This document shows, in pieces, positions 25,070 to 36,600 of a stretch of DNA of 38,424 nucleotides (positions are counted from its first letter, which is position 1; each line of letters opens with the position of its first letter). Source of the DNA: a virus; the IMG/VR virus record IMGVR_UViG_3300046009_001454, positions 1 through 38,424 of that record; one strand, written 5' to 3'. The position numbers were made by a program, and so were the translations under genes. Under the pieces are notes generated by a model. That model saw nothing but the letters and a program-made list of their open reading frames with translations, made no database searches and was not told the origin of the DNA.

Positions 25070-25804
25070 ATGGCAGTAGTAACAGCAGTAGCAGCCGGCG
25101 TGGCTGTAGCAGCAACGGTTGGAGGAGGATTAGTATCCGCTAATCAAGCTAAACAACAAGCTAAAGGTTTCAAAAACGAAGCAGCTAGAAAAGAATGGGA
25201 AATACAACAGATAGAAGAGAATAGACAATCAATACCAAACCCTTATGCTAATGTGACCAATCTTAGTGGTTTAGCATCTGATCTTTCTGGAATGATGAAT
25301 AATCCTTTTGCTAGTTTAGGTGTAGCTACTCAAGCCGCAGAGTTTCAAGCTGAAGAAGCAGACATTTCATTGGCTAATACTTTAGACACTTTAAGATCTA
25401 CAGGCGCTAGTGCTGGTGGAGCAACAGCTCTTGCTCAAGCTGCGTTACAGAGTAAAAGAGGTGTTTCAGCAAGTATACAACAACAAGAAGCAGACATACA
25501 AAAAATGAAAGCTGAAGGAGAAGCTGGCTTAATGCAAGCTAAAGTAAACGAACAGCAAAGATTACAAAACATAAACATGTCTGAAGCTATGAGAGTTCAA
25601 GCAGCAGAATCTCAAGGTATATTGTTCAAATATGGAGAACAAGAATCTAGAGATATATCTAAACTAAATAGATTATCTGGTCAACAAGCTCAAGCACAGA
25701 ATAACGCTAATAGAGCAAAAGAAAGTCAAGCAGCAGCTTATGGAAGTATGTTCTCTGGTATAGGTAATATAGCTGGAGGTTTCATCGGTGGTGGTGGAGG
25801 TTAA
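25070..25804 (+). CDS. Internal virion (ejection) protein candidate
   Basis: A 244-residue protein. The N-terminus has a hydrophobic, Ala/Val/Gly-rich segment (AVAAGVAVAATVGGGLV, residues 6-22) and the C-terminus another Gly-rich segment (MFSGIGNIAGGFIGGGGG). Between them lies a long Gln/Ala-rich helical part. A membrane-active segment plus Ala/Gln-rich helices is the composition of podophage ejection proteins such as T7 gp14 and P22 gp7-type. It starts one base after the GNAT stop and lies before two larger candidates, matching the three-protein ejection sets known in podophages. The call is from composition and order only. Confidence 0.65.
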   Translation: MAVVTAVAAGVAVAATVGGGLVSANQAKQQAKGFKNEAARKEWEIQQIEENRQSIPNPYANVTNLSGLASDLSGMMNNPFASLGVATQAAEFQAEEADISLANTLDTLRSTGASAGGATALAQAALQSKRGVSASIQQQEADIQKMKAEGEAGLMQAKVNEQQRLQNINMSEAMRVQAAESQGILFKYGEQESRDISKLNRLSGQQAQAQNNANRAKESQAAAYGSMFSGIGNIAGGFIGGGGG

Positions 25805-25855
25805 TAAATACATTGTTAACAGTTTTTGTTTAAGTATTAAAAAATATATATAAAA

Positions 25856-27595
25856 ATGGGATATTACGAAAATCCACCTATGATAGAACCAGATAGAAGT
25901 GGTATGATCATAGCTGATAGCATATTAAAATCTTCAGAAGCCATAGCCAGAGGTTTTATGGAACGAGGCGAAAGAAGAAGACAGGAAGAAAAAGAAAATA
26001 AATTAACTATCCAAAAGTTACAAGATAGAAAAAATGCTGTAGACTTACATTATAACACTATGTTATCTAATTGGTCTAAAGAAACTGCTAATCAAAATAA
26101 GGGATTAAACGATGAGATTATCGGTATTGTTCAACAAAAGTTAACTCTAGCTGCTGATTCTCAAATAGCATTGATATCAGAAACAGATCAAAAGAAAAGA
26201 CAAGAATTATTAACTAATATAAGAAATGCTGATAGTTTTTTAAACAACTCAGCTGAATTTGGTAAGGCATTAGCTTTGCAAACAGCTACATGGAGAGAAG
26301 GTGCTAAAGCTTTAAAAGTTGGCGTTCCTGGTGGATTTATTGTTAATGGAGAAACAGACGAGCAGATATTAGATAACACAGCCGCGGTAGAGATACTAGG
26401 TGGAATGAATCAAGGTTACAAAAACTCTAGTGTAAAGGTAACACCAGATTCACAAGGAGATGGTGTTTTACTTACTGTAACTGGTACACACGAAGATGGT
26501 AGAGACTTTTCGGTAGTAATAAACTCTAAAGAATACATGTCGGCAGAAAAAGCTGGAGACGGTGGACTTATTTTGCCTGTAGAGAAAATAGATGATTTTA
26601 GAGCTGAACAAACAAAATTGTTTTCAAACGAACAAGGAATGTTACCAGCTTATTTAAGTCAAGTAACTCAAACAGTCGATATACCTAGTTCTGGTGGTGA
26701 TATTTACCAATATAAGAACGCTAAGTTTGTCGAAGAGGATTTAGTTAAGTCTAAAATGAAAGAAAAGTCAGATGCTAGAGCTTCTGGTGTTCTTGCTTCT
26801 TACCCTACTTCTTCATTGAGAGCATTTGTTGATTACACTTTAGGTAATGGACCAGGTTACTATGATAGCAAGTTTAAAACAATAGCTGATCCAAACGTAC
26901 AAAAAGCAGAACTATCAAGAATGTTAACAGATAATTCTTTTGATACTATGGTTAAAGAGTTTGATAGAACTGTAGATAAAAAAACAGGTAAAACACTTTA
27001 TTGGAATCCAACTAAAGATATATCTATAAAAGAAAAACCAAAAGCTTCCAAAGAAGAAGAAGAAAAAGAAAAACCGTTTACTTATAAAGAAGAGTATTAC
27101 GATCAAATTATTACTGGTTTAAATCCTGCTACTACAAGTACAGATGCTAATGTAGCTGCTTACGAAGATAGAACTAATTTAGTTCAAAATCTTAATAAGT
27201 TAGATGGTAATAATAAGTTTGTTACAAGAGATGAAGTGTACGAAATGTGGAAAAATAATCCGTATGGAGACACTAAGAAAACAAACGCAGAACAATACGA
27301 AGGAGACGAAACTAAAATGAGAGCTTGGTTTTCTCAAAGTTATCCACATAAAAACGGATATGTATACAAAGAAACAAGCGCAGGTATATTTGATCCTTTA
27401 AAAGGTTATAATTTAAAATCTGCTGAAGGTAGAATAAAACTTGCATTAGATCATACGTCTGAAGCAGGTGAAAGAAAAATACTTCAAAAGAAATTAAAAG
27501 ATGCTAAGTTTTATGATTGGACTAAAAACAATCCTAGAAAGAAAAACGAAACATTACAACAATACAGTGAAAGAGCTATGAAAGCTGGATTTTAA
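25856..27595 (+). CDS. Internal virion protein, large helical
   Basis: A 579-residue protein, preceded by a 51-base AT-rich gap. Residues 30-150 are charged helices (ARGFMERGERRRQEEKENK). A small beta part at about 185-225 (KVTPDSQGDGVLLTVTGTHE) follows. The middle has LASYPTSSLRAFVDYTLG and a Lys/Glu-rich linker (residues about 387-403). The C-terminal 150 residues are basic, with KNGYVYKETSAGIFDPLKG. No catalytic motif is seen. Placement between the small and the giant internal proteins suggests a member of the ejectosome. It is 13 bases from the giant gene. Confidence 0.6.
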   Translation: MGYYENPPMIEPDRSGMIIADSILKSSEAIARGFMERGERRRQEEKENKLTIQKLQDRKNAVDLHYNTMLSNWSKETANQNKGLNDEIIGIVQQKLTLAADSQIALISETDQKKRQELLTNIRNADSFLNNSAEFGKALALQTATWREGAKALKVGVPGGFIVNGETDEQILDNTAAVEILGGMNQGYKNSSVKVTPDSQGDGVLLTVTGTHEDGRDFSVVINSKEYMSAEKAGDGGLILPVEKIDDFRAEQTKLFSNEQGMLPAYLSQVTQTVDIPSSGGDIYQYKNAKFVEEDLVKSKMKEKSDARASGVLASYPTSSLRAFVDYTLGNGPGYYDSKFKTIADPNVQKAELSRMLTDNSFDTMVKEFDRTVDKKTGKTLYWNPTKDISIKEKPKASKEEEEKEKPFTYKEEYYDQIITGLNPATTSTDANVAAYEDRTNLVQNLNKLDGNNKFVTRDEVYEMWKNNPYGDTKKTNAEQYEGDETKMRAWFSQSYPHKNGYVYKETSAGIFDPLKGYNLKSAEGRIKLALDHTSEAGERKILQKKLKDAKFYDWTKNNPRKKNETLQQYSERAMKAGF

Positions 27596-27608
27596 TTAAA
27601 ATAAACAA

Positions 27609-30600
27609 ATGGAAGAAATTTATATCTTAGAAGATGGTACGCAAGTAGATTTATCAAAATATTCTGATTTTGAGAAAGTAAAATTTATAAAAGCAAATCC
27701 TAGCGCAAAAAAGAAAAAAGACACTGCAACGGGTGCGAGTGCGGTGTCTCAGAAAAAGACAGCACCAAGTACGGGTTCGTCTTTGGGAAAATCTTCTTCG
27801 GGTTCGAGAAGCAAGTTTAGACTAGCTAACGATGAAGACTTTGAAAAACAAAAACAGACTCAACCTAATAAACCTACATACGGTGTAGAAAAGAAACAAG
27901 GGAATGCTTACGAAGATTACTATAACTTAAAACCTCAAACAACTCAACCAACTGCTAAACAAGAATTAGTATATGATGAGAAAGCAAATAGAGAGTTTAT
28001 TAGTAATTTAGAAAAGAAAAACACTGGTTATTTAGGATTAAAGAAATTGAAACCAGAAGAAGTACAGAATGATGTAAATATTCAAAATGCATTGACTAGT
28101 GGTTATCTTACTCAAGATGACCTAGTCAAAGCTGGTATAACTCAGTCTCAAGATCCTATGTCTTCTTTAAATGTTACTAGTCAAAAAGATATAAACAATG
28201 CTATAAAGAAAGTAAATGCTTTCAGAACTAAAAGACCTGATGAAATAGAAACGTATATAAACGTATCTAAACTAAATACTCCTTATATATATGAAGACTA
28301 TAACGAAGGAGATGATTTTGTTTCTACTTTGTTTGATTCTAATGAACTTGCTTCTAGAAATATAAATCTAAATGACTTTAATGGTTTCTTAACCGAGAAA
28401 GGTTACAAAGATGATATTAAAAGAATGAAAGAACTAGAATTAGACACCGATAATTACGGACAAGGTTATGATGTTAGTTTAAGTTTAGAAAAAAGAAAGA
28501 TACAATATCTTAATATGTATATAAATGACCAGATACAGAGAGATATTAAAAGACAGAAATTAGATTACGAAAAGAAAACTGGAGTTGATCCTGACTTTGC
28601 TGGTATAAAATTTAAACCAAGCAAATGGTCAGCAAACATCGACTTAAGTAATTATCAAGATTTATTAAAGAAAGAAGCTCCTAACTTAACTGCCAAAATG
28701 ATGGAAGTTGATGAGACTAATCTTGAAAACTATAAAAAACTAATACAGTCTAAAGGAAACGTTAGTGCTGGTAAGTTTTTAACTGATGTGCTTAGTAATG
28801 GTTGGAATGGTTTAACTGGAGCTGTAAATGATTTTTCAGCCTCTGTTTATGGTCTATTACCTGGTGATTATTTCGAAGGAGTATCTGAATCTATTAGAGA
28901 GAATAAGTCTATAGATGAAATGCTTAAAGGAGATGAATTTAGATACGTTACTGCTGATGGGTATAAAACAACCGTCAATGGAGTACAATATATATCTAAT
29001 GAGCAAGGTGTTTATGATATAACTAACAAAGTAAACGTAACAAACATTCTACCAGCTCAAGAGTTAGAAAAAATAAAAGACAAAGCTAGAGCAGAAGGAG
29101 TTAGAGATAAATCTGTAAGTGCTATAGGTACTAGTTACCAAGGTGCTAACGTTGTTGGTGATTTGATATTTCAACTTGCAATGACAAGAGGTACGGGTAA
29201 TGGTTTAAAAGCTGTTGGTGGATTTACAGAAGGATTAGGTGTTTTAGGAAAAACAAAAGGTTTTCTTAAATCTGTTCCTATTAAGAAATCTATAGCAGAA
29301 GCTACTATAGCTCAAAGTACTTTAGGTTTTAGCAAAGGATATGAATCTACGTTAAAAATGGCTAGAGAAGCTGGTATAAGAGATTCTGAAGCAAAGGAAT
29401 TAGCTTCATTAGCTTCTATTGAAACTGGCGCTTGGTATGCTATGACAGCTTGGATAAACCCACAAACTAAAACAACTGATATGTTGTTTGGTAAATCTAA
29501 GAACGAAGTTATTGAAAACGCTTTAAATGCTTATGTTAAAGACGGTAAAAAAGGATTTCTTAACTCTCTTAGAGGTTATGGTAAAGATTTTTTAAATGTA
29601 AGTGGAGAAGGTTTAGCTGAAGTTTTTCAAGAAAATATTCAACAAGCAGGTGAGACGTTTGTAGTAAATAAAGATGTCAATGAATTAGCTGGTCAACAAT
29701 TATTAAAAGACACTATGTCTTTGCAAGACTTCATGGATACCTCTGTTTTGTCTTTTGTTGCTGGATCAATTATACCTGGAGCAGGTGCTGGAGTTAATCA
29801 AACAAAGAAAACCGCCAGACAGTTGCTAGGAATGCAAGGGGTTGACAGATTTAATTCCCTAAGCACTTTGGCTTCCAATAAGGACAAAGTTGTTAATTTG
29901 TTGTCTAAACAAGTTACTCAAGGTCTTTACACTCAAGAACAAATGAACGATGTTATAGGCGAGATAGAAGCTTATAGTGGAGCTATAAATAAAGTACCTC
30001 AAGATATTTCAGCTGAAGCAGCAGAAGAGATCTTAGAGGATATAACTAATTTATCTAAATTAGAACAAAAGAAAAAAAGCTTAGATAAATCTTTTCATAG
30101 CGCTATAGATGAAGAGATGGATGTTTTAAGAAATAAAATTAGTAGAACATACTATGATGATATAACTAGTAAAAGAACTTCTACTATTAAAAAAGCAATA
30201 CAAGAAGGAAGAGTAGGTAATATGGAATATAGAGAATTCGATAGTGCTGAAGACTTGAAAAGTGTACTTATTAATGAGTTTAATTACTCAGAAAAAGATG
30301 CTAGTAATATTTCTTCTAATCCAGGTTTTATATTAACTGAAGATAATTTAAAAACACTTTTACCAGAAGACAAGTTTGTTCCTGGTAAAAAAGTAATTTT
30401 CATTAACAACGATGCTGCTTCTAGTATGTCTCAGTTCTCTGTTAATAAACACGAATTCTTACATGGAATTATATATGAAACTATAAAAGAAGATAAAGAG
30501 GCTCAAGTTTTACTTGGTAAAGCTTTAGCTGGTGAAATATTAAATATACAACAAGAAATATCTGCTGGAAATAGAGGTGGCGTAGCTGCTCCCGTTGCTT

Positions 30601-33600
30601 TTTTAAAGAGATTTAATCAATATATTAATAAATACTCTAAATTAATACAACAACAGAAATCTAGATTAGATGCTGGTATGATAAACCAAGATGAGTATAA
30701 CAATATTGTAGATACTTATTTAGGTAATCAATGGGAAGAAGTATTAACTCTTTACTCTGATGCTATAGATAATGGTAGTGTTGTTTTTGATGAAGATGTT
30801 TTTACTAAAATAGGAGACATGATAAGAAGAGTTTTACAAAGACTTGGTATTAAAAATGTAGAATTCAATTCAGGTAAAGATGTATATAACTTTGTTAAAG
30901 ATTACAATAGAAGTATAGAGAAAGGTACTTTCGGTGGGTTATTAGGTAAGAAAAGTGCTTTCGAAAAACTATCAACAAGTAAAGCTAGTATAGATAAAGA
31001 AGCTTTAAGAAAAGAAGTTAAAATGCCTTCAGAAGATAAAAAACCTACTAAACCATCTACTTCTACTGCTGTTGAAAAAAGTGAAAAGAGATTCTCTACT
31101 ACTGAGAAATTCTCTTTAAAAGATAATACACCAAGTCAAGATAAATTCAAAAAAGAAATAAATGATCTTTATGACAGAGACAAGTGGGGTTTTAATTATA
31201 AACCAGACGGAGATAGAAACTACGTAAATAGAGTTTTAGATGAAATACTTACAAAATATGGTATAACGATCGCTCAAAAAGGTAGAGGATACGGTTGGGA
31301 TGTAAAACTACCTGATTATAGCGAGTATGATTTGATTGCGGAAACGCAAACTGCTTTAATTCCAGTAATACGTAACTTTAATAAAGAGTTCTTTACTTTA
31401 AGACAAGAATATAAACAAGAGTTAGAAAAGAGAGGTTTAAAAGAAGGAACTAAAGAGTTTAAAGAAGCTTTAGACCAACAAGACGCTAAAGGTTACAAAG
31501 GTAAAAAAGGTGTAGTAAAAGAAAACAACGATCTAAACGCTTACATAAATAGTTTACTTAGATTTAAGATGTACGATGCTCTTAAAACTGGATATGTAAC
31601 ATCAAAAGTATTTACAAGTAATATAGATGACGAAGCGTTTAAAGAATCGTCTATGGAAAGTTTTGACTACTACGAGACTTCAGAAGAAATGTTAGATGAC
31701 ATCGACACTTTATTGAACGAACAAGAGTCTTTTGAAGCAGAACAAAACAAATTAGCTGTATTACTAAAAGATCCAATATTTGGTTTTACTGATGAAGATG
31801 GTAATTTCATAGAAATAGAAACAATACCACTTGGTCTTAGTTTTATATCTGATATAAACGACCCTATAATACCTGCTAATAAAAAATTAAATAGAACAAC
31901 TGATCCTAAAGAAATACAAGTTTTAAAAGAACAATTATCTAAATTAAAAAGAGGTTTAGAACTTGAATCTAAAGAAGATATTACTCCTGAAGAAAAAGAA
32001 GAATTAAAGTCTTTAAAGTCTTTTAAATCTTATAATTTATCTACAGGTGGAATGGTTAACACGTATGAAGCATTTTCTTCAGTAGATATTCCAGCTAAAA
32101 TTATAACAGAGGAAATATCTAGAGAAATACTTAGAGTACCTAATATAGAGACCTTAGAATATAGAAACTTTAAAGATAAATTATCTTTAACAGCTCAAAC
32201 AATGGCTAGAAGAATGACTTTTAAAAATAGTGATTCTTTGAATAAATTCATGTATGACAATTGGGAAACTATATACGGTGTTATAAATAACCCAGTAGAT
32301 CCAGTTTCTGGAGAATCTAGTTATGCTTCTAAGAAACTACCTCCTAGATTAAAAGAGTTAGATGAAAATGGCAACTTTATAAAGCGTAAGAACATGAATA
32401 GAGCTTTGTTCTTACAGTCTTATTTTGGAGACGAAGATGCTAAAAAAATAATAGAACAATATTCTAAAAACCCTGGTAGTCAAACAAAACTATTTGAAGA
32501 TCCAGAGGTTAACGAGAAGACTGGTAAAAAATTATGGCCAACAGCTTATTTTGATAGACGTACGGCTCTTATGGAATTATTTGGTGATGTTTTAGTTTTA
32601 CAAGAAGCTAGAAGATTGTTAAGAAACGAAGCTTTTTTAGAATCTGTAAAAGACAGAAACCAAAACTTATACGAAGCATTAAAAGACGATATTACTAGAA
32701 ACGCTATATTAAATAATATGGCAAAAGGGAAGAGTGATATTGTTAAGTTTAGTTTAAGTTTTGCGCCTAATAATGAAGTAGAAGATATAGATATAACTAC
32801 TACAAAAAGAGTTATAAGCGAAAAATATGTAAAAGAATCAGTTAACAGTATATCTAACAATCCTATAAACAAATTATTAAAACCTAGTAGTATAGAAGAA
32901 ACTGTTAAATACAGTTTAAAAGATTTAACTTCTAAAAAACTAGAGGGTTATAATAAGAAATATGAAAACAACTATAAAGAAGTAGAAGGCAAAGGTAAAT
33001 TTACTAGTAAAAAATCTAGAGACAATTGGTTTGAAAAAGAAAAGAAAGATTATGTTAAAGTGTTAATGTTATCTGATTTAAAAGATCAAGTACCTGGAAC
33101 AAAACTACATACTTTAAGAAGTTTTGATGAAGTAACTAAAGAAGTAGAAAAAAGAATTGACTTCATGGTTCAAAGCATGCTATCTACTGCTAATGAAGAA
33201 ACCGTGGATCTTGGATTAGACTACAAACCTATATATTTATACACTGGAGCTGACGTTAACATAGAGAGTCTAAATGTAGATGAAAGAGATTTAAGGATAA
33301 ATGAGATAACAAATATTAGATTAGAACAAAATTACATGTTAAATCAAGTAGTTGATCTAATTACACAAAGAGATTATGGGCAAAGAAATATTGACAAAAA
33401 AAAATATAAGTATAATATATTTTACACTTATTTGTTTTTAGAAGATGTATTATCTAATAGATATGATTTAGATTATAATAACAAAGATATACAAAGAAAG
33501 AAATTCAAACAAAGTGACTATGCTAGAACAAGATTACCTATAAATGCTCCTAGTGAAACGTTCTTGAAGGAATCTTTAGATACTTTTTATGATTCAGATA

Positions 33601-36600
33601 CTTTATATCCATTAGCGGCGTATAACTTATATAAAATAGAAAAAGAAGAAGAATTCATAAAAGAATGGGATAAACAAAGAATGTTTTTGCCAGAACTTAG
33701 CAATGAACATAAAGCCTATAAGTTTAATCAAAGTGACAGACAAGAAGATATATTTTCTTTACATGTATTTGCTTCTAGAAATAATAAATCTAAATGGTGT
33801 ACTGGTCAAGCTTTGTCTTATGCTGAAAATCAATTATCTGGAGGTGATTTTTATATAATATCAGATAAAAACTATAATCCTGTTATAGCTTTTAGAATGG
33901 AAACAAACGAAAACACTGGCGATGTAAAGATAGGAGAAATAGTAGGTGTCCACGAATATGATTCTTATACACAAAGAATAAAGAAAGAAGAAACAACTTT
34001 GTTAATTGAACTTTATAATGCAATTGTTTCGAAAGAAAAAGACTTTAATAAAGAAGTTAACGACATTAGTTTGGTTTTAAATAATATTGACAATATATTA
34101 AAATACGAAGATTCTAGTGATGATACTTTTATATACGATAAAGAAACTTTTTTAAAGCAAGTAGCAAAATTTGTTGCTACAAAAATAAACTTAGAAGATT
34201 CAAAACACATTAAATCAAAACTGACTTCAATTAAATTTGATATTAAAGGTGGTAATGATATAGGTACTATAGCAGATTTTATAGATTACGATGATGAGGT
34301 TGAAGTTATTGTAAACCTTGATGATACTATTAAAATTGATGCTAACGGCATGGTTTCTGGTGATTTAATCGACTTGCTTAGTTCTTTTAATGACATTGAA
34401 CAAGATATCACTGACAGCGCATTAGCGTTTAATGCAGATGCTGGTCAATTTTCTTTTAGAATAGAGAACACTGTAGATTTACAAAACAGAATAAGAGGCG
34501 GTTTATCTTTAGATAATATAGTTACAACTACCGGACTTATTAATGTTACTTTTTCTGGATTTAACTCGTATGAATTTAATAATCTAGAAGAAGGAGGTAT
34601 GTCACAATTTTACGCAAATGTTAATGGTTTAGACCCTGTTTTAACAGTAAAAGAAAATGCCGAATTTGAGATTGTTGATTTTAATCTAATCGTAGATAAA
34701 TCTGATCTTATTCTTCAATACAGCAAGAACGAAGAATTATATATTGAATTATCGCAAAATAAAGTTTTAGCTTCAATGGCTAATATAACTATAAAAGAAG
34801 AAGTTGTACCTACAGTTGTGCTTGCAGAAAATGTAGACACAACAGAAATTAGATTAAACGGTAATTTTGAAGTGTTTTTAAATGAAAATGTAGAAGAAAT
34901 AGTTTTATCAGATTCTTCACAATCAAAAATTAATTTATTAAATGACTTAAATAAATTAAAAATATATTTATTTGAAGAAGATGCTGATAATTTATCTATT
35001 GATAATATAGAAGTTTTATTTCCTAAAGAAAAAAGAGGTAAAAATTTATATATAGAAACAATAAATAAACTTATTTTAGATAACACATTTTTAACAGAAA
35101 TAGCAAACTCTAAATTAACAGAAGGTTTCGATAATGTCTACGTAAATTCCGTTTATAGTGAAGAAAAAAGGATTGAAATAGTTTTAAAAGAAGGTGGAAA
35201 ATTAAAAAACGATTCTTCAAGCAATGCTGATAACATTAAATTTAGTCTAGCAGAAGAAAACAATGCTAAATATTCTGTGTACATGGAAAATTTTGGCATC
35301 AAAGACCAGTTTGAAATTGCTAGAATATTAGATGATGCTGTTTTTAAAGCTAGAACTATATCTAAGAATCCAAAAACTTTTAAAGTTCCTAATCTTGAAG
35401 GTATGAATGATAAAGCAATATCGTTTTACTTAATAGATAAAGTTTCTAAAGGTTATAATGACTTTGAATTTTTAAACAAAGATAATTCTAAAGGTAATTT
35501 AACAAATGACGTTTTAAATGTTTCAGATATTAAGTTTAGTATTGCTAATGAGAATGCGGAAGAAAACGACAATCTAGATGCTGAATTTAGTGGTTTCATA
35601 GAAAGTAGATATAATAGTAATCCTGAAATTGGTTTAAACGAAATAATAGAGGAAAATAAGAAAATTCCATCAACTCAAAAATTCTCTCCAGAAACTGCTA
35701 AAAACAGAGGAAAGAATATTGGTAGACACGATATATGGCTACCTCCACAAGATGAAGATTTTTCTGGACTATTATATAGATTAGCTTCTGCTAAAGGAAA
35801 AGTTGGTGAAGCTCAAAAAGACTTCTTTGACAAACACTTAATAAATCCTTATAGTGACGCTATGTTGAATCTAATGCATGCTAGACAAGCAATGTACAGA
35901 GATTGGACTAATCTTATAAATAAAAAATATAAAGGTATAAGCAAGAGACTTAAAAAAGATTCTGGATATGAAGGTTATACTCTTGACCAAGCTGTTAGAG
36001 TTTTTATTTGGGATTATAATGGATTTGAAATACCTGGATTAGATGCTAAAGATCAACGTACTTTAAGAGATATAGTTAGAAAAGACAAAGAATTAAGAGC
36101 TTTTGCTAGTGATATATCTATACTATCAAAACAAGCTAATGGTTATATAGAACCAGATCACAATTGGGGTTTTGGTACTGTTGTTGGTGATATAAATAAT
36201 GTTATATCTAAATCAAACAGAGATAAATTCTTAGAACAGTGGCAACACAATATTGATAAGATATTCTCTAAAGATAATTTAAGTAAAATAGAAGCTGTAT
36301 ACGGTAGAGTTTATGTAAGTGCTTTAAAGAACATGCTACAGAGAATGAAGACAGGTTCTAATAGAGCAGAAGGTTCTAACGATGAATTTATGAATTGGTT
36401 GAATGGAGCTACTGGTGTTACGATGTTCTTCAACATGAGATCTGCTTTGTTACAAACTATATCTGCTAGTAACTTTATAAATACTACAGATAATAATGTG
36501 GTTAAGATAGGTATGAGAATGGTTGATTTACCTCAGTTTAGCAAAGACTTTAGTGAATTATGGAATTCTGATTATTTAAAAGACAGAAGGTCTGGTTTAA

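Noticed and set aside
5023-25852. TATATATA boxes in the gaps at 5023-5030, 17420-17427 and 25845-25852 as a late promoter
   Set aside because: The distance to the ATG varies from 3 to 18 bases, no -33 partner is seen, and such boxes are expected by chance in AT-rich gaps.
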